This document shows positions 26,273 to 35,544 of a DNA stretch of 64,000 bases, piece after piece. Source of the stretch: Chitinophagaceae bacterium (GTDB lineage Bacteria; Bacteroidota; Bacteroidia; Chitinophagales; Chitinophagaceae); the NCBI GenBank assembly GCA_016710165.1, contig JADJLJ010000001.1, positions 1,860,001 to 1,924,000 of the forward strand, in the 5' to 3' direction. The notes beneath the pieces are model-generated. The model saw only the letters and a program-made list of their open reading frames with translations. It made no database searches and was not told where the DNA came from. Made by a program: the position numbers and the translations under genes. Each line of letters starts with the position of its first letter. Position 1 is the stretch's first letter.

Positions 26273-27658
26273 TCAGGAAATATTATACTCTTCCAGTTTG
26301 CGGTAAAGCGTAGTGATCCCAATTTCCAGTAACCGGGCAGCTTCGGCTTTGTTCCCTTTTGTATAGTTCAGCACTTTCAGAATCTGCAGTTTTTCCATGC
26401 TGGCCATGGAAAAAGCGGATAATGCATTCCCGGGCGGAAGCACCGCATACTGTATATCAAAAGGCAGCAACGGTGCCGTAAGTATTTCCCCATCAGATAA
26501 AATAACACTGCGCTCAATGATATTTTTTAGTTCCCGGATGTTTCCCGGCCATCTATATTGTTCCAGTTTCTGTAAGAAGCCTGTGTCCATTTTTAAAGCA
26601 GGTTTATCTGTTTTGGCAGCGTATTGCTGAACAAAATATTTCGCAAGTACTTCAATATCTTTACCCCTCTCCCTTAAGGCCGGTAATTTAATCTGGAATA
26701 CATTTAACCGGTAATAGAGATCAGAACGGAAACGATTTTCCTCACTTTCCTTCTGCAGGTCTTTATTGGTTGCGGCGATCAGCCTGAAGTCGGACCGTAC
26801 GGGTTTGGTATCGCCCAATTTTATATATTCCCCGGTTTCCAGAACCCGTAATAACTTTGCCTGAAGTTCCAAAGGCATTTCCCCGATCTCGTCCAAAAAT
26901 AAGGTGCCTCCATTCGCTTCTTCAATCAACCCTTTCTGGTCTTTTACAGCCCCGGTAAATGCTCCCTGCCTGTGACCAAATAATTCACTTTCCAGAATAT
27001 CCTTACTGAAAGTGCTGCAGTTAAGTGCTACAAAATCTTTATTTTTCCTTTTGCCGGCCTGGTGAACAGCCTGAGCAAATACTTCTTTCCCGGTGCCTGT
27101 TTCGCCGAGTAATAAAACAGGCATATCGGTAAGCGCCACTTTCTTCGCTTTATCAACAGCGTCTTTTATGGACGCTGAATCACCAAGAATAGCATTGAAC
27201 GTATAACGATTTCCTACCTGCTGCTCCAGTTGTTCAACACGCTTCTGCAGATCCACTTTTTCCATGGCCCTGTTCAGCAATGGGATTACCTTATCATTAT
27301 CATCACCTTTGGTGATATAATCAAAAGCCCCGTTCTTCATGGCCTGCACCCCATCAGCAATATTGCCATAGGCAGTAAGTAAAATGATCTCCGTATGGGG
27401 ATACTTAGGCTTAAGTTCCTTTACAAAATCAACGCCATTCCCATCGGGGAGTTTTACATCACAGAGAACTATATCAATGGGTTCTTTTTCCAATAACCTG
27501 GATCCTGCTTTTAAAGTGCCGGCTTCAGTTACAGTATAACCCTCCAGTTTAATGATACGGCTTAGTAAGTTGCGCAGTTTTTCTTCATCATCTATGATCA
27601 ATATCCTTTTCAACCCTTTATTACTATTATGCTCCAAAAGTAGATAAAATATAAGCAA
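26273..27658 (-). CDS. Sigma-54-dependent NtrC-family response regulator
   Basis: Receiver, AAA+ and Fis-type HTH domains in order (up to 461 aa; a TTG at 27613, giving LKRILIIDDEEK, is the likelier start at 446 aa). The phospho-acceptor Asp is in VLCDVKLPDG. AAA+ motifs: GETGTGKE, GAFTGA (the loop that contacts sigma-54), GGTLFLDEIGE. The C-terminal helix-turn-helix is KAEAARLLEIGITTLYRKLEEY. Upstream of kdp and with no KdpE (OmpR type) in the window, it is the likely partner of the histidine kinase at 17107 and activator of kdp (inference). Confidence 0.9.
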   Translation of the reverse strand: MLIFYLLLEHNSNKGLKRILIIDDEEKLRNLLSRIIKLEGYTVTEAGTLKAGSRLLEKEPIDIVLCDVKLPDGNGVDFVKELKPKYPHTEIILLTAYGNIADGVQAMKNGAFDYITKGDDNDKVIPLLNRAMEKVDLQKRVEQLEQQVGNRYTFNAILGDSASIKDAVDKAKKVALTDMPVLLLGETGTGKEVFAQAVHQAGKRKNKDFVALNCSTFSKDILESELFGHRQGAFTGAVKDQKGLIEEANGGTLFLDEIGEMPLELQAKLLRVLETGEYIKLGDTKPVRSDFRLIAATNKDLQKESEENRFRSDLYYRLNVFQIKLPALRERGKDIEVLAKYFVQQYAAKTDKPALKMDTGFLQKLEQYRWPGNIRELKNIIERSVILSDGEILTAPLLPFDIQYAVLPPGNALSAFSMASMEKLQILKVLNYTKGNKAEAARLLEIGITTLYRKLEEYNIS

Positions 27659-27679
27659 CCCTGTCTGCAGGAAGGTTTT

Positions 27680-28767
27680 CTATTTCCGCAGTTTCTTCAG
27701 ATAGGCAATAGAAGGCTTTTCCGTTAACAGATACAGGGGGATCGTGACCAGTACCGCAACACATACGCCTGTATAATAAGGTATCCTGCTGTAATAAACC
27801 AACTGGCCGGTGTACAAAGTGATCAGCGAATAAGTAAACAGTAGTACCGGCAAATGATTCAGGTACAGGCTGTAGCTGATGTCGCCCAGTTTCATCAGCA
27901 GGGTATTTTTACCTTTAACAAAATAGAGTATATAATCAAAAATGAAAAAGGAAAACAGCAAGGTAACCACATCGGAGAACTTTTCCGAGATCATCCTGTT
28001 GGTAAGATTGACCAAAACAAAAAAGCCGGCAAGGATAACCAGGTAGAGAATTTTGTTTTTAATGACCGGGGTTCCGGAAAAGTTATTAAAGTAGTCGTAA
28101 AGGATCAGGCCTGCCACAAGAAAGCCTGGTAATAAAAGACCGTCCACCCGGTCAATGCAAACAAAATGACCAGCCCGGCCGCCACGAACCAGTTTGCATA
28201 CCTGCCCAACTTGCTGTATACCGGAAAAAGCAGGTAGAAGATCAGTTCATGACCCAGTGACCAGTAAGCATAATTGAATCCTGCATACTCACCATTTTCA
28301 ATGAAAAAGACCGTTTTGATCACCTGGGCCGGGGAAAGTCCGTTATAAGCATCGCTGAGCCTGCTGTTGTACTGCCTGAAGCTGCTTGTGTAAATATCCG
28401 GGTTTATATAATTTACACAAATGACAAGGGTGAGTATGGACAAGACCAATGAGAACAAAAATGGCCAGTATATCCTTATCAGGCGTATCTTATAGAAATC
28501 TCCCCATTTATAATGATGGCTGGAAAAAGAATGCCGGATGACAAAGGCAGATAAGATAAAAAAAACGATCACACACTCTTTACCGCAGGAGCTGAGCATA
28601 TCTGCTGAGAACAAGATATAATCCCCGATGCTGTGCAGGCCGACCTCTTTGCTGTAAACCGTTCCGCCAACCCAGAAAACGAATTTTGAATGAAAAAAAA
28701 CCACCAGCAAGGCTGCCAACCCCCGGGCAATATGCAAATACCTGATGTTGGCTAAGCCTGTTTTCAT
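27680..28767 (-). pseudogene. Acyltransferase 3 family membrane protein, frameshifted
   Basis: Membrane O-acyltransferase (OafA/NodX type) that decorates glycans. Start ATG 28767: ANIRYLHIARGLAALLVVFFHS is the family N-terminus, followed by FFILSAFVIRHS, and the YWSLGHELIFYLLFP region. The frame is lost at the A4 run 28134-28137; one more A restores TVFLLPGFLVAGLILYDY and continues to the stop at 27680. The rest keeps about ten helices. Likely a homopolymer error or a recent mutation. Confidence 0.75.
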
Positions 28768-28817
28768 TTTGATCGAAAAACCAGCCGTTGCAGCGGGAGA
28801 TCTGCTGCAGGCCCGGT

Positions 28818-29786
28818 TTATATATTGCGGAATTTTGTGAAAACGAATCCGTAACAATGCCTGTTTTCAACAGGGTGTAAATTTCCTTCACGCCATCCGG
28901 AACTTTCTTGGTTATGGTAAAGCCCAGTTCATTCTTTATCTTATCAAAGTTCACCCGGTAATCCCGCGGGTCCTCACTGCTGTCAACATAGATCACTTTT
29001 ACATTGGGCACCACTTTGCAGACCTCCTGTATCACCATCCCTTTATTGTAATTCTCTTCGGTACTGCCCACATTAAATACATTGGCCCTCACTTTTTCTT
29101 CCGGGCTTTCCAGCACCAGTACCACCGACCTGGCCAGGTCATCCACATGGCAGTAAGGGCGCCAGAACTGCTGGCCCCATATTTCCTGTTCGCCATGAAC
29201 GGCGGCATTACGGGTGAATTCATTCACCGTCAGGTCAAACCGTATCCGGGGAGAGAATCCGTATACGGTGCTGAACCGCAAAGCGGTGCTGCACATCCTG
29301 CTGTCCTTTCTTTCCTCCAGTAAATATTTTTCAAACTTTACTTTCAGCTCTGCATATAAGGAAACCGGGTTTAATGCCGATGTTTCGGTAACAAAGGAAT
29401 CCGGGTCGGGCATTTTGCCATAATTGCTGCAGGTGCTGGCAAAAACAAAACGTTTTACACCGGCGGCTTCCGCCTTATTGAATAAGAGTACAGCGCCGTC
29501 CCAGTTGGTCTCATTGGCCTCTTCACTGAATTTTTTACAGGCAGGGTCGCCCACGATGGCAGCAAGGTGTGCAATGGCGTCAATTCCTTTCAGTGCATTG
29601 TCCACATCATCCGCATTGCGTACATCCCCTTTCATGAATTCAAAATCAGGGTGCAGCATTACATCATAGAGTGCATCGCCGCCAAACTTCAGGGAATCAA
29701 AACCCTTACCTGGTAACCTTTGCTTAATAACTGGCGAACCAATACGGAGCCGATATACCCGGCGCCCCGGTAACTAATACTTTCAT
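28818..29786 (-). pseudogene. NAD-dependent epimerase/dehydratase, frameshifted
   Basis: Extended SDR acting on nucleotide sugars. The body (from MLHPDFEFMKGDVRN on) is open, with NAD-domain features, STCSNYG, the catalytic YAELK (YxxxK), and RFSTVYG. The true start, ATG 29786, gives MKVLVTGA; one missing base then hides TGATGYIGS, and another (a T in a T-run near 29692-29700) hides VFDSLKFGGDALYDV. Near the 3' end one more missing base would bring in a KFRNI-stop ending at 28818, ahead of the acyltransferase start. The third shift is less certain. Confidence 0.7.
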
Positions 29787-29823
29787 AATGTCAGATTTTT
29801 TTGCGTTGCAAAGATAAGGGGTT

Positions 29824-29950
29824 TGGATACAGGATGCCAGATACCGGATGCCAGATACCGGATGCCGGATACCGGATGCTCCCAACAAATTACTAGTGAC
29901 CAGTATCCAGTATCCAGTATCTAGTATCTAGTATCCGTTTCTCCGTATCC
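29824..29950. repeat. Hairpin array of short GGATNC-type repeats (copy 2)
   Basis: Left half repeats GGATACCGGATGCC-like units (29824-29879); right half repeats CAGTATCCAGTATC-like units in the opposite sense (about 29900-29950). It has the same design and unit as copy 1 at 15735-15856. Lies in the gap between the epimerase and the acetyltransferase. Confidence 0.65.
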
Positions 29951-29953
29951 CGT

Positions 29954-30559
29954 TCATTTCGCCGGAACGCCTACCACGGTGGCTCCATCCGCCACATCTT
30001 TCACTACCACGGCGCCGGCACCGATCATGGCATTTTTACCAACGGTGATGCCTTGCTTTATGACTGAATTGGCCCCTACAAATGTTCCGTTGCCAACCTG
30101 TACATTGCCGCACAATACAGCCCCCGGGCCGATGTGGGCAAATTCACCCACTACACATTCGTGTTCAATGATGCATCCTGTATTACAAATAACTCCCGGG
30201 CCGATCTTTGCCAGGGGATTAATGCTGGCATGGGCAGCGATCATCACTCCGTGTAATGCAATGCTGGCGGAGCCGTCAATAACGGCTGAGGAATGAATTG
30301 CGTTTACCGGAAGCAGGTGCTGTTGTGCCAGCTGGTCGTATATCCTCTTGCGGATGGCATTATCACCGACCGCAATAAAAAAACCGGCCTGCTTCAACGC
30401 CTGCAATCCGTTTTCAGAAGTTTCTGCACCCCGGTAGGAAAGGCCGAACGGGTTGAATGCCTTTTCTTCCGTATCACAATAGCCGGTAACTTTTTTCCCG
30501 GCAGATGCCAGGATGCCGTGAACAACAAATGCATGCCCGGAATACCCGATCAGTATCAT
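29954..30559 (-). CDS. Sugar O/N-acetyltransferase, PglD/NeuD family
   Basis: 201 aa: an N-terminal nucleotide-sugar-binding fold (ILIGYSGHAFVV...) and a left-handed beta-helix of hexapeptide repeats (about 95-200), ending GVPAK. Such trimeric enzymes move acetyl from acetyl-CoA to UDP-amino-sugars (PglD) or sialic acid (NeuD). With a PglC-like transferase and PglE-like aminotransferase 13 kb away, a UDP-diacetylbacillosamine-type role is possible (inference). Confidence 0.8.
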   Translation of the reverse strand: MILIGYSGHAFVVHGILASAGKKVTGYCDTEEKAFNPFGLSYRGAETSENGLQALKQAGFFIAVGDNAIRKRIYDQLAQQHLLPVNAIHSSAVIDGSASIALHGVMIAAHASINPLAKIGPGVICNTGCIIEHECVVGEFAHIGPGAVLCGNVQVGNGTFVGANSVIKQGITVGKNAMIGAGAVVVKDVADGATVVGVPAK

Positions 30560-30576
30560 ACTCCTTTATTAATTAT

Positions 30577-31698
30577 CTAATTTACCAAGGTTTTGTATGC
30601 GGCAAGTATATTTTGCCAGATATTTTCCTGCCGGTAATTTTCCTTTATCTCCTGCTGCAGCTTTTCTGCCATACTCTTCAGGTGCTGCGGGTGCAGGATG
30701 GCATACTGCAGCATCTTCAGCAGCTGCTGTTCATTGCCGCTACCGAATATCAACCCGGTCTCATTGTTGGTTATGATATCAATGTTGCCGGTTATATGGC
30801 TGCAGATGACCGGTAACCCCATGGCACCTGCCTGCAGCAGCACATTGGGAAAACCTTCCCGGTGTGAAGGGAAAACAAAATAATGGGCAGTACATATAGT
30901 ATTCAACATGATCGGTCCAGGGATGTGTCTGATGCCGCTGTTCTTTTCAATTTCCTGCATGGTCTTTCCAGGCAGCGGGTCAAGAGTTGGCTCGTAACCG
31001 CCAACCAGTACCAGTTTTAAAGCGGGGTCCGTTCTTTGCAACTGCACAAATACATTCACCAGTTCAACAATTCCCTTGTCAGCCACGAGCCTTCCGATAC
31101 AAAGCAGGTACTTATTTTGTGTTGTGTATTGAACCTGTTCCTTAACGGCGCTGATGATCTTTTCATCCAGTATCTCCCTGTTAAAGCGATTAGTGTTTAT
31201 CCCATTGGTTGAACCCTTACCGATGATGTGCAGCTTTGCGGGATTACAAAGTTTCTTTTCCAGGATGTATTCTTTTAATGAATTACTGTTTGGCCAAACC
31301 TGGCTGGCGGACATGCAGGTCAGTTTTTCAATGAATTTGAGCAACTGGTATTTGATCCCTTTCTCTACCATCAGGGGCAGCCCTGCAACCGTATGTATCC
31401 TTACTTTAACACCTGTTACCCGTGCAGCCAGCATCCCAAGCAAGCCTGCTTTGGGGGTATGGGTATGTACAATATCCGGTTTCTCTTTCCGGAATATCCG
31501 TATCAGTTGGAACAGGCATTGCAGGTCACGGAAAGCTGTTATCTGCCGGGTCATGGGTACGATCATATGCCTGCATTGCTCCTGCCGGATCACTTCGGGG
31601 AGTTCCTTTCCATCCGCACTTATCATAAGCACATCAAAGCCGTTTTGAGACATAAAGTGCATTTGCCCCGGAAGTAAATAGCGCAATGCCATGGGCAC
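30577..31698 (-). CDS. Glycosyltransferase family 4
   Basis: GT-B glycosyltransferase, 373 aa from ATG 31698. Seen: VHTHTPKAGLLGMLAARVTGV, the IGRLVADKGI nucleotide-binding loop, and the EX7E region HREGFPNVLLQAGAMGLPV. In frame upstream the codons still read KLVRITTVPMALRY, a conserved start in this family, back to a TAA at 31726, so the real start may be GTG 31704 or a lost ATG. It faces the divergent Wzy-like gene at 31903. Confidence 0.85.
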   Translation of the reverse strand: MPMALRYLLPGQMHFMSQNGFDVLMISADGKELPEVIRQEQCRHMIVPMTRQITAFRDLQCLFQLIRIFRKEKPDIVHTHTPKAGLLGMLAARVTGVKVRIHTVAGLPLMVEKGIKYQLLKFIEKLTCMSASQVWPNSNSLKEYILEKKLCNPAKLHIIGKGSTNGINTNRFNREILDEKIISAVKEQVQYTTQNKYLLCIGRLVADKGIVELVNVFVQLQRTDPALKLVLVGGYEPTLDPLPGKTMQEIEKNSGIRHIPGPIMLNTICTAHYFVFPSHREGFPNVLLQAGAMGLPVICSHITGNIDIITNNETGLIFGSGNEQQLLKMLQYAILHPQHLKSMAEKLQQEIKENYRQENIWQNILAAYKTLVN

Positions 31699-31824
31699 GG
31701 TGGTTATGCGGACCAGTTTTTATTGTACGCTTTTTTCGGGCAATGGTTTGTTTTAATGAATAATGGATATTCCTGCACTCAAAAATAACTTCATAATATT
31801 GAAAGACAAATTGATTTTTTAAGA

Positions 31825-31832
31825 TAAATTTG
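31825..31832 (+). promoter_or_regulatory. Possible Bacteroidota -7 element upstream of the Wzy-like gene
   Basis: TAAATTTG matches TAnnTTTG and lies 70 bp before the ATG at 31903. A TTG further upstream is at about 23 nt, longer than usual, so support is partial. Confidence 0.3.
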
Positions 31833-31902
31833 AAGGGGCTTACGGATAAATGAATTCTGTGCAATAAATAAAGTCCATCCTTTAAAAATTTTACAGCCAT
31901 TA

Positions 31903-33242
31903 ATGGGATTTGCCGAATTCATATTATACCCGGTTTATGTTGCGCTCTTTTACTTTTTTTTCCGTACACGCCGTTCCAATTACGATGACCCGGTCCTGCA
32001 GCATTATCACAATCAGGGTTTCTGGATCAAGGCCCTGGCCGTGTTGCCATTCACCTTATTTAATTCAATTCTTTCCCCAGGGGATTCATTCATACTTTAT
32101 TATACCGAAGGAGCGAATATCTATAACCTGATACTGAAAGATGCTTCACACATCAAATGGCTATACCTTCCCGGGCCGGAGTATGACCAGACCTTACTTA
32201 GAAATCCGCTGAACCTGGGTTATTTCCGGGCAGAGAATAATTACATGGTTGCCCGTGTGGTTGCCATCGTGTCATTTTTCAGTTTTGGAAAATACCTCAT
32301 CACCAACCTCTTTTCTCCATGATCGCTTTTTCGGGGTGTGGAGGCTGTATCGCTTTTTTTTACGAGCAATACCCGCACCTGCACAGGCAATTTGCCATTG
32401 CCATCCTTTACCTGCCCACGTTTGTTTTCTGGAGTTCGGGCATCTTAAAAGATCCTTTATGCATCAGTGCGCTCGGCTGGATAACCTATGCCATGTATGA
32501 GGCCTTTTATAAGAAGAAAGACCTGCTCAAGAATCTTATCATACTGGCATTCTTTGGCTTCCTGCTGTCGGTATTAAAGATCTATATACTTATTTCCTAT
32601 GTGCCGTTCTTTATACTGTACCTTATCTTAAAAAATGTGAACCTGGTAAAGAACCGTTTTTTCAAATGGTCACTGGGATTGGTGCTGATCGCAGGAAGCG
32701 TGGTGGCAGGGCAGCGTGTAATGAACAGCTTCAAGGAAGAGCTGGGCACCTATGCTGCGGAGGGGATCACTGAACAGATCGGTAAACAGCGAAGCAGCTA
32801 CCGTGACCCGGCGGCACCGGGAGGCGGTGATTCCAACTTTTCACTGGGAGTGGAATTTGACGGCAGTGTTACCAGCCTGTTGAAACTGGCACCGGCTGCG
32901 ATCATCGCCACTTTTTACCGCCCCTTTATCTGGGAATCCAGGAAGTTAGCCACCCTTCTGTCTTCTTTCGAGAGTATGTTCATCATGTTCTTTACTTTAT
33001 ACGTACTGTTCAAGGCGGGCCCTTTTAAATCATTACAGGCGGTCAGAAACGACCCGGTCATTTTATACTGCATATTGTTTTCCCTTTTGTTCGGACTTTT
33101 TGTGGGAGCCACTACACCCAATTTCGGTTCCCTCGTACGCTACAAGATCCCCTGTATGCCTTTTTACATTATCGCCCTCTTCCTGATACAGGACAGGACC
33201 CGTAAAATAAAAAGCAGCCCCGTAGATGACGGAGCTGCGTGA
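31903..33242 (+). pseudogene. Wzy-like polytopic membrane protein, frameshifted (paralogue 1)
   Basis: Polytopic membrane protein similar throughout to the intact 457-aa gene at 42217. Shared landmarks: GDSF near residue 60, FWSSGILKDPLC (FWGSGLLKESLC in the other), RPFIWESRKLATLLSSFES, and NFGSLVRYKIPCMPFY near the end. The first part ends at 32322 by a missing T in LFFSM. The second part resumes at 32319, and a missing G and an extra T around 32333-32358 garble about ten residues. I suspect a glycan polymerase, from its place among flippase and transferase genes; not proven. Confidence 0.65.
33203..33238 (-). terminator. Rho-independent terminator for the GT2-glf strand
   Basis: GCAGC (33214-33218) / GCTGC (33234-33238) with an inner CCGT/ACGG extension, followed on the minus strand by a T-rich tract (complement of 33203-33213). 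It lies 39 bp after the stop of the GT2 gene at 33277 and overlaps the last codons of the opposing Wzy-like gene. Confidence 0.65.
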
Positions 33243-33276
33243 TTTCAGAGGGGGCTATTTTAACAAGTAAAATAAC

Positions 33277-34275
33277 CTATGCATTGGCGGCCCTGCGGCC
33301 ACGTATTGTTGCAATAGGTGTGAATATGGCCGACCAGGTATTCTTCAGGTATCCGTTGATCGAACCTGTAAGGGTAAAGTTCTCGTCGGTCTTTAATTTC
33401 GACAGGATGGTCGGGGGCGTTGCTTCAAAATTATTGTTGAAGGCATCGGTGACCGGCCACATGATGAAACTTAATTTTTTCAGTTTGTCTGTCTTCTGGT
33501 ACAACATCACCACACCGGTAAAGGCCACAATAAAACAGTAGTAATTCAGCAAGGCAACGGCTTTATTATTGAACTTGGCCTGGTGAATGTGAAAACGGTT
33601 GCGTACGTAGTAGTACATCTTCCAGCCGGTGCTGTAGTCCCAGTCGTTCTTCAGTGAAAATGCGGTAGCCGGGTGGTAGTGAATGCTGTTGGCCACGGTA
33701 CGAACGGGTATTTCGTTGCTCCGTACAATGCGGTAGTAGTATTCTGTCTCATCGCCCCACAAAAAATATTTTGGTTTGGGAACGCCTACTCTTTCCACGA
33801 TGCGGCGGTGCAGCATGGTGCCGTTGAAAGGGTGCCCGATCCCATCAATGTATTTGCAATCAACCTCATCAAGGTTTTTGTATTGCTGTGTTTTCCACAC
33901 AAATGATCTCTTGTCGGCTTTATCAATAACGGCGCAGTTAAGCAGGCGGAGGCAGCCGTCGTCGGCCATCAACAGGTTTTCCAGCGCATCCTCTTTGGGG
34001 TAACCATCGTCATCCATGCACCAGATCCACGAATAATTATTTTCATATGCCCAGCTTATCCCGGTACTGAAACCGCCACTGGAACCCACATTTTTTTGAT
34101 TGATAAAGGTCAGGTCACCCTGTTTAGAGAGCCACTCTTCTGTGTCGTCGGTGCTTCCGTTGTTTACAACAAGGATCGCATCTAAAGGGCGGGATTGTTT
34201 GCGAAGTGCAGCTATGCATTCAGTAAGCAGTGCTTTACGGTTGTATGTAACAACCACAGCAATTACCTTTTCCAT
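33277..34275 (-). CDS. Glycosyltransferase family 2, galactofuranosyltransferase-like
   Basis: GT-A enzyme, 332 aa. N-terminal VVVTYNRKALLTECI, then NVGSSGGFSTG, metal-binding MDDDGYP and WGDETEYYYR. The GGF and WxDExEY features resemble GlfT-type and rhamnosyl transferases. Next to a UDP-galactopyranose mutase gene it probably adds galactofuranose to a lipid-linked glycan (inference). Confidence 0.8.
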   Translation of the reverse strand: MEKVIAVVVTYNRKALLTECIAALRKQSRPLDAILVVNNGSTDDTEEWLSKQGDLTFINQKNVGSSGGFSTGISWAYENNYSWIWCMDDDGYPKEDALENLLMADDGCLRLLNCAVIDKADKRSFVWKTQQYKNLDEVDCKYIDGIGHPFNGTMLHRRIVERVGVPKPKYFLWGDETEYYYRIVRSNEIPVRTVANSIHYHPATAFSLKNDWDYSTGWKMYYYVRNRFHIHQAKFNNKAVALLNYYCFIVAFTGVVMLYQKTDKLKKLSFIMWPVTDAFNNNFEATPPTILSKLKTDENFTLTGSINGYLKNTWSAIFTPIATIRGRRAANA

Positions 34276-34367
34276 AGGATGGCATTTTGGTTTTACTCAG
34301 AGATATTTGGACAATACTATAACGGGATGGGAATCCGCTTATTGCACAGACAGGTGAAAATTATTCA

Positions 34368-35525
34368 TTATGCCTCCACATTGGGGAAAACAGGGGGTTT
34401 TTGGCCATTTTTGGCAGCTTCCAGCCATGATTTTGCAAAATCCAGGGCCTCGCCAATAACATGGTGCATATCCATGTAGCGGTAGGTGGCCAGGCGGCCG
34501 AGGAAAGATACCTTTTCGAGGGATTCGGCATCGTGGCGGTATTGCAGGAGTAGTTTCTTGTCCTGTTCCAGTCTTTTGGGATAATAAGGAATATCGGCAG
34601 GTTCCGTCTCCTTGCTGAATTCTTTAAAGTAGATGGTCTTATCGTGCTGCTCCCAGTTGGTGAAATGCTTGTGTTCGGTGATGCGTGTGTATGGCACATC
34701 CTCATCGCAGAAGTTCATTTGCGTGGTTCCCTGGAAATCGCCATCGGCATAATGCGTTTCAAAGGTCACCGTGCGGTAACCCAGCCGGCCATACTTATGA
34801 TCGAACCAGGCATCAATGGGCCCGGTATAAAAAACATGGTCGTACCCGCTGGTATCCATGGATGGATCAAATCTCTTATTCAGGCTTACGTGGATAGCAG
34901 GATGGTCGACCAGTTTCTCCATCACTGCCGTATAGCCGTCTACCGGGATGCCGGTGAACAGGTTGTTGTGGTAATTATCATCGTAATTGAACCGGACCGG
35001 GATCCTTTTTAAAATGGATGCAGGAAGTTCCGTTGGTTCACAACCCCATTGCTTTTTTGTGTAGCCATAAAAAAATGCATAATAAAGTTCTTTGCCGATA
35101 AAGCGCAATGCCTGCTCTTCAAAATTTTGCGGGTCGGTGATGGAACTGTCGGCCAGTGTTTCTAAAAAAGCCTTTGCTTCGCCGGGGGTGAATGATCTTC
35201 CGAACAACTGGTTAATGGTATGCAGGTTCACCGGCAATGAATATACTTTGCCGTTGCTCATCGCCTTCACCCGGTGTACATAGGGCCTGAACTCAACGAG
35301 GCTGTTCACAAAATCCCATATCTCTTTCCTGTCGGTATTAAAGATATGCGGACCGTACTGGTGAACCATGATGCCCGTCTGTTCATCCCGTTGGGTATGG
35401 CAGTTGCCCGCAATATGGTCCCGTTCATCCCATATATCAATACTGCATGCTGAATGCTGAGCCAGCTGGTTGGCCAGTACGGTACCTGAAAAACCTGCCC
35501 CGATGATCAAATATTTTTTACCCAT
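34368..35525 (-). CDS. glf: UDP-galactopyranose mutase
   Basis: FAD enzyme (385 aa) that converts UDP-Galp to UDP-Galf. N-terminal IIGAGFSGTVLANQLA, then GNCHTQRDEQTGIMVHQYGPHIFNT with the active-site His; FYGYTKKQWG and the closing MDMHHVIGEALDFA region are typical. Directly upstream of the GlfT-like gene on the same strand, it indicates galactofuranose in the surface glycan. Confidence 0.93.
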   Translation of the reverse strand: MGKKYLIIGAGFSGTVLANQLAQHSACSIDIWDERDHIAGNCHTQRDEQTGIMVHQYGPHIFNTDRKEIWDFVNSLVEFRPYVHRVKAMSNGKVYSLPVNLHTINQLFGRSFTPGEAKAFLETLADSSITDPQNFEEQALRFIGKELYYAFFYGYTKKQWGCEPTELPASILKRIPVRFNYDDNYHNNLFTGIPVDGYTAVMEKLVDHPAIHVSLNKRFDPSMDTSGYDHVFYTGPIDAWFDHKYGRLGYRTVTFETHYADGDFQGTTQMNFCDEDVPYTRITEHKHFTNWEQHDKTIYFKEFSKETEPADIPYYPKRLEQDKKLLLQYRHDAESLEKVSFLGRLATYRYMDMHHVIGEALDFAKSWLEAAKNGQKPPVFPNVEA

Positions 35526-35544
35526 AGCTATATTGCAAAATAAA

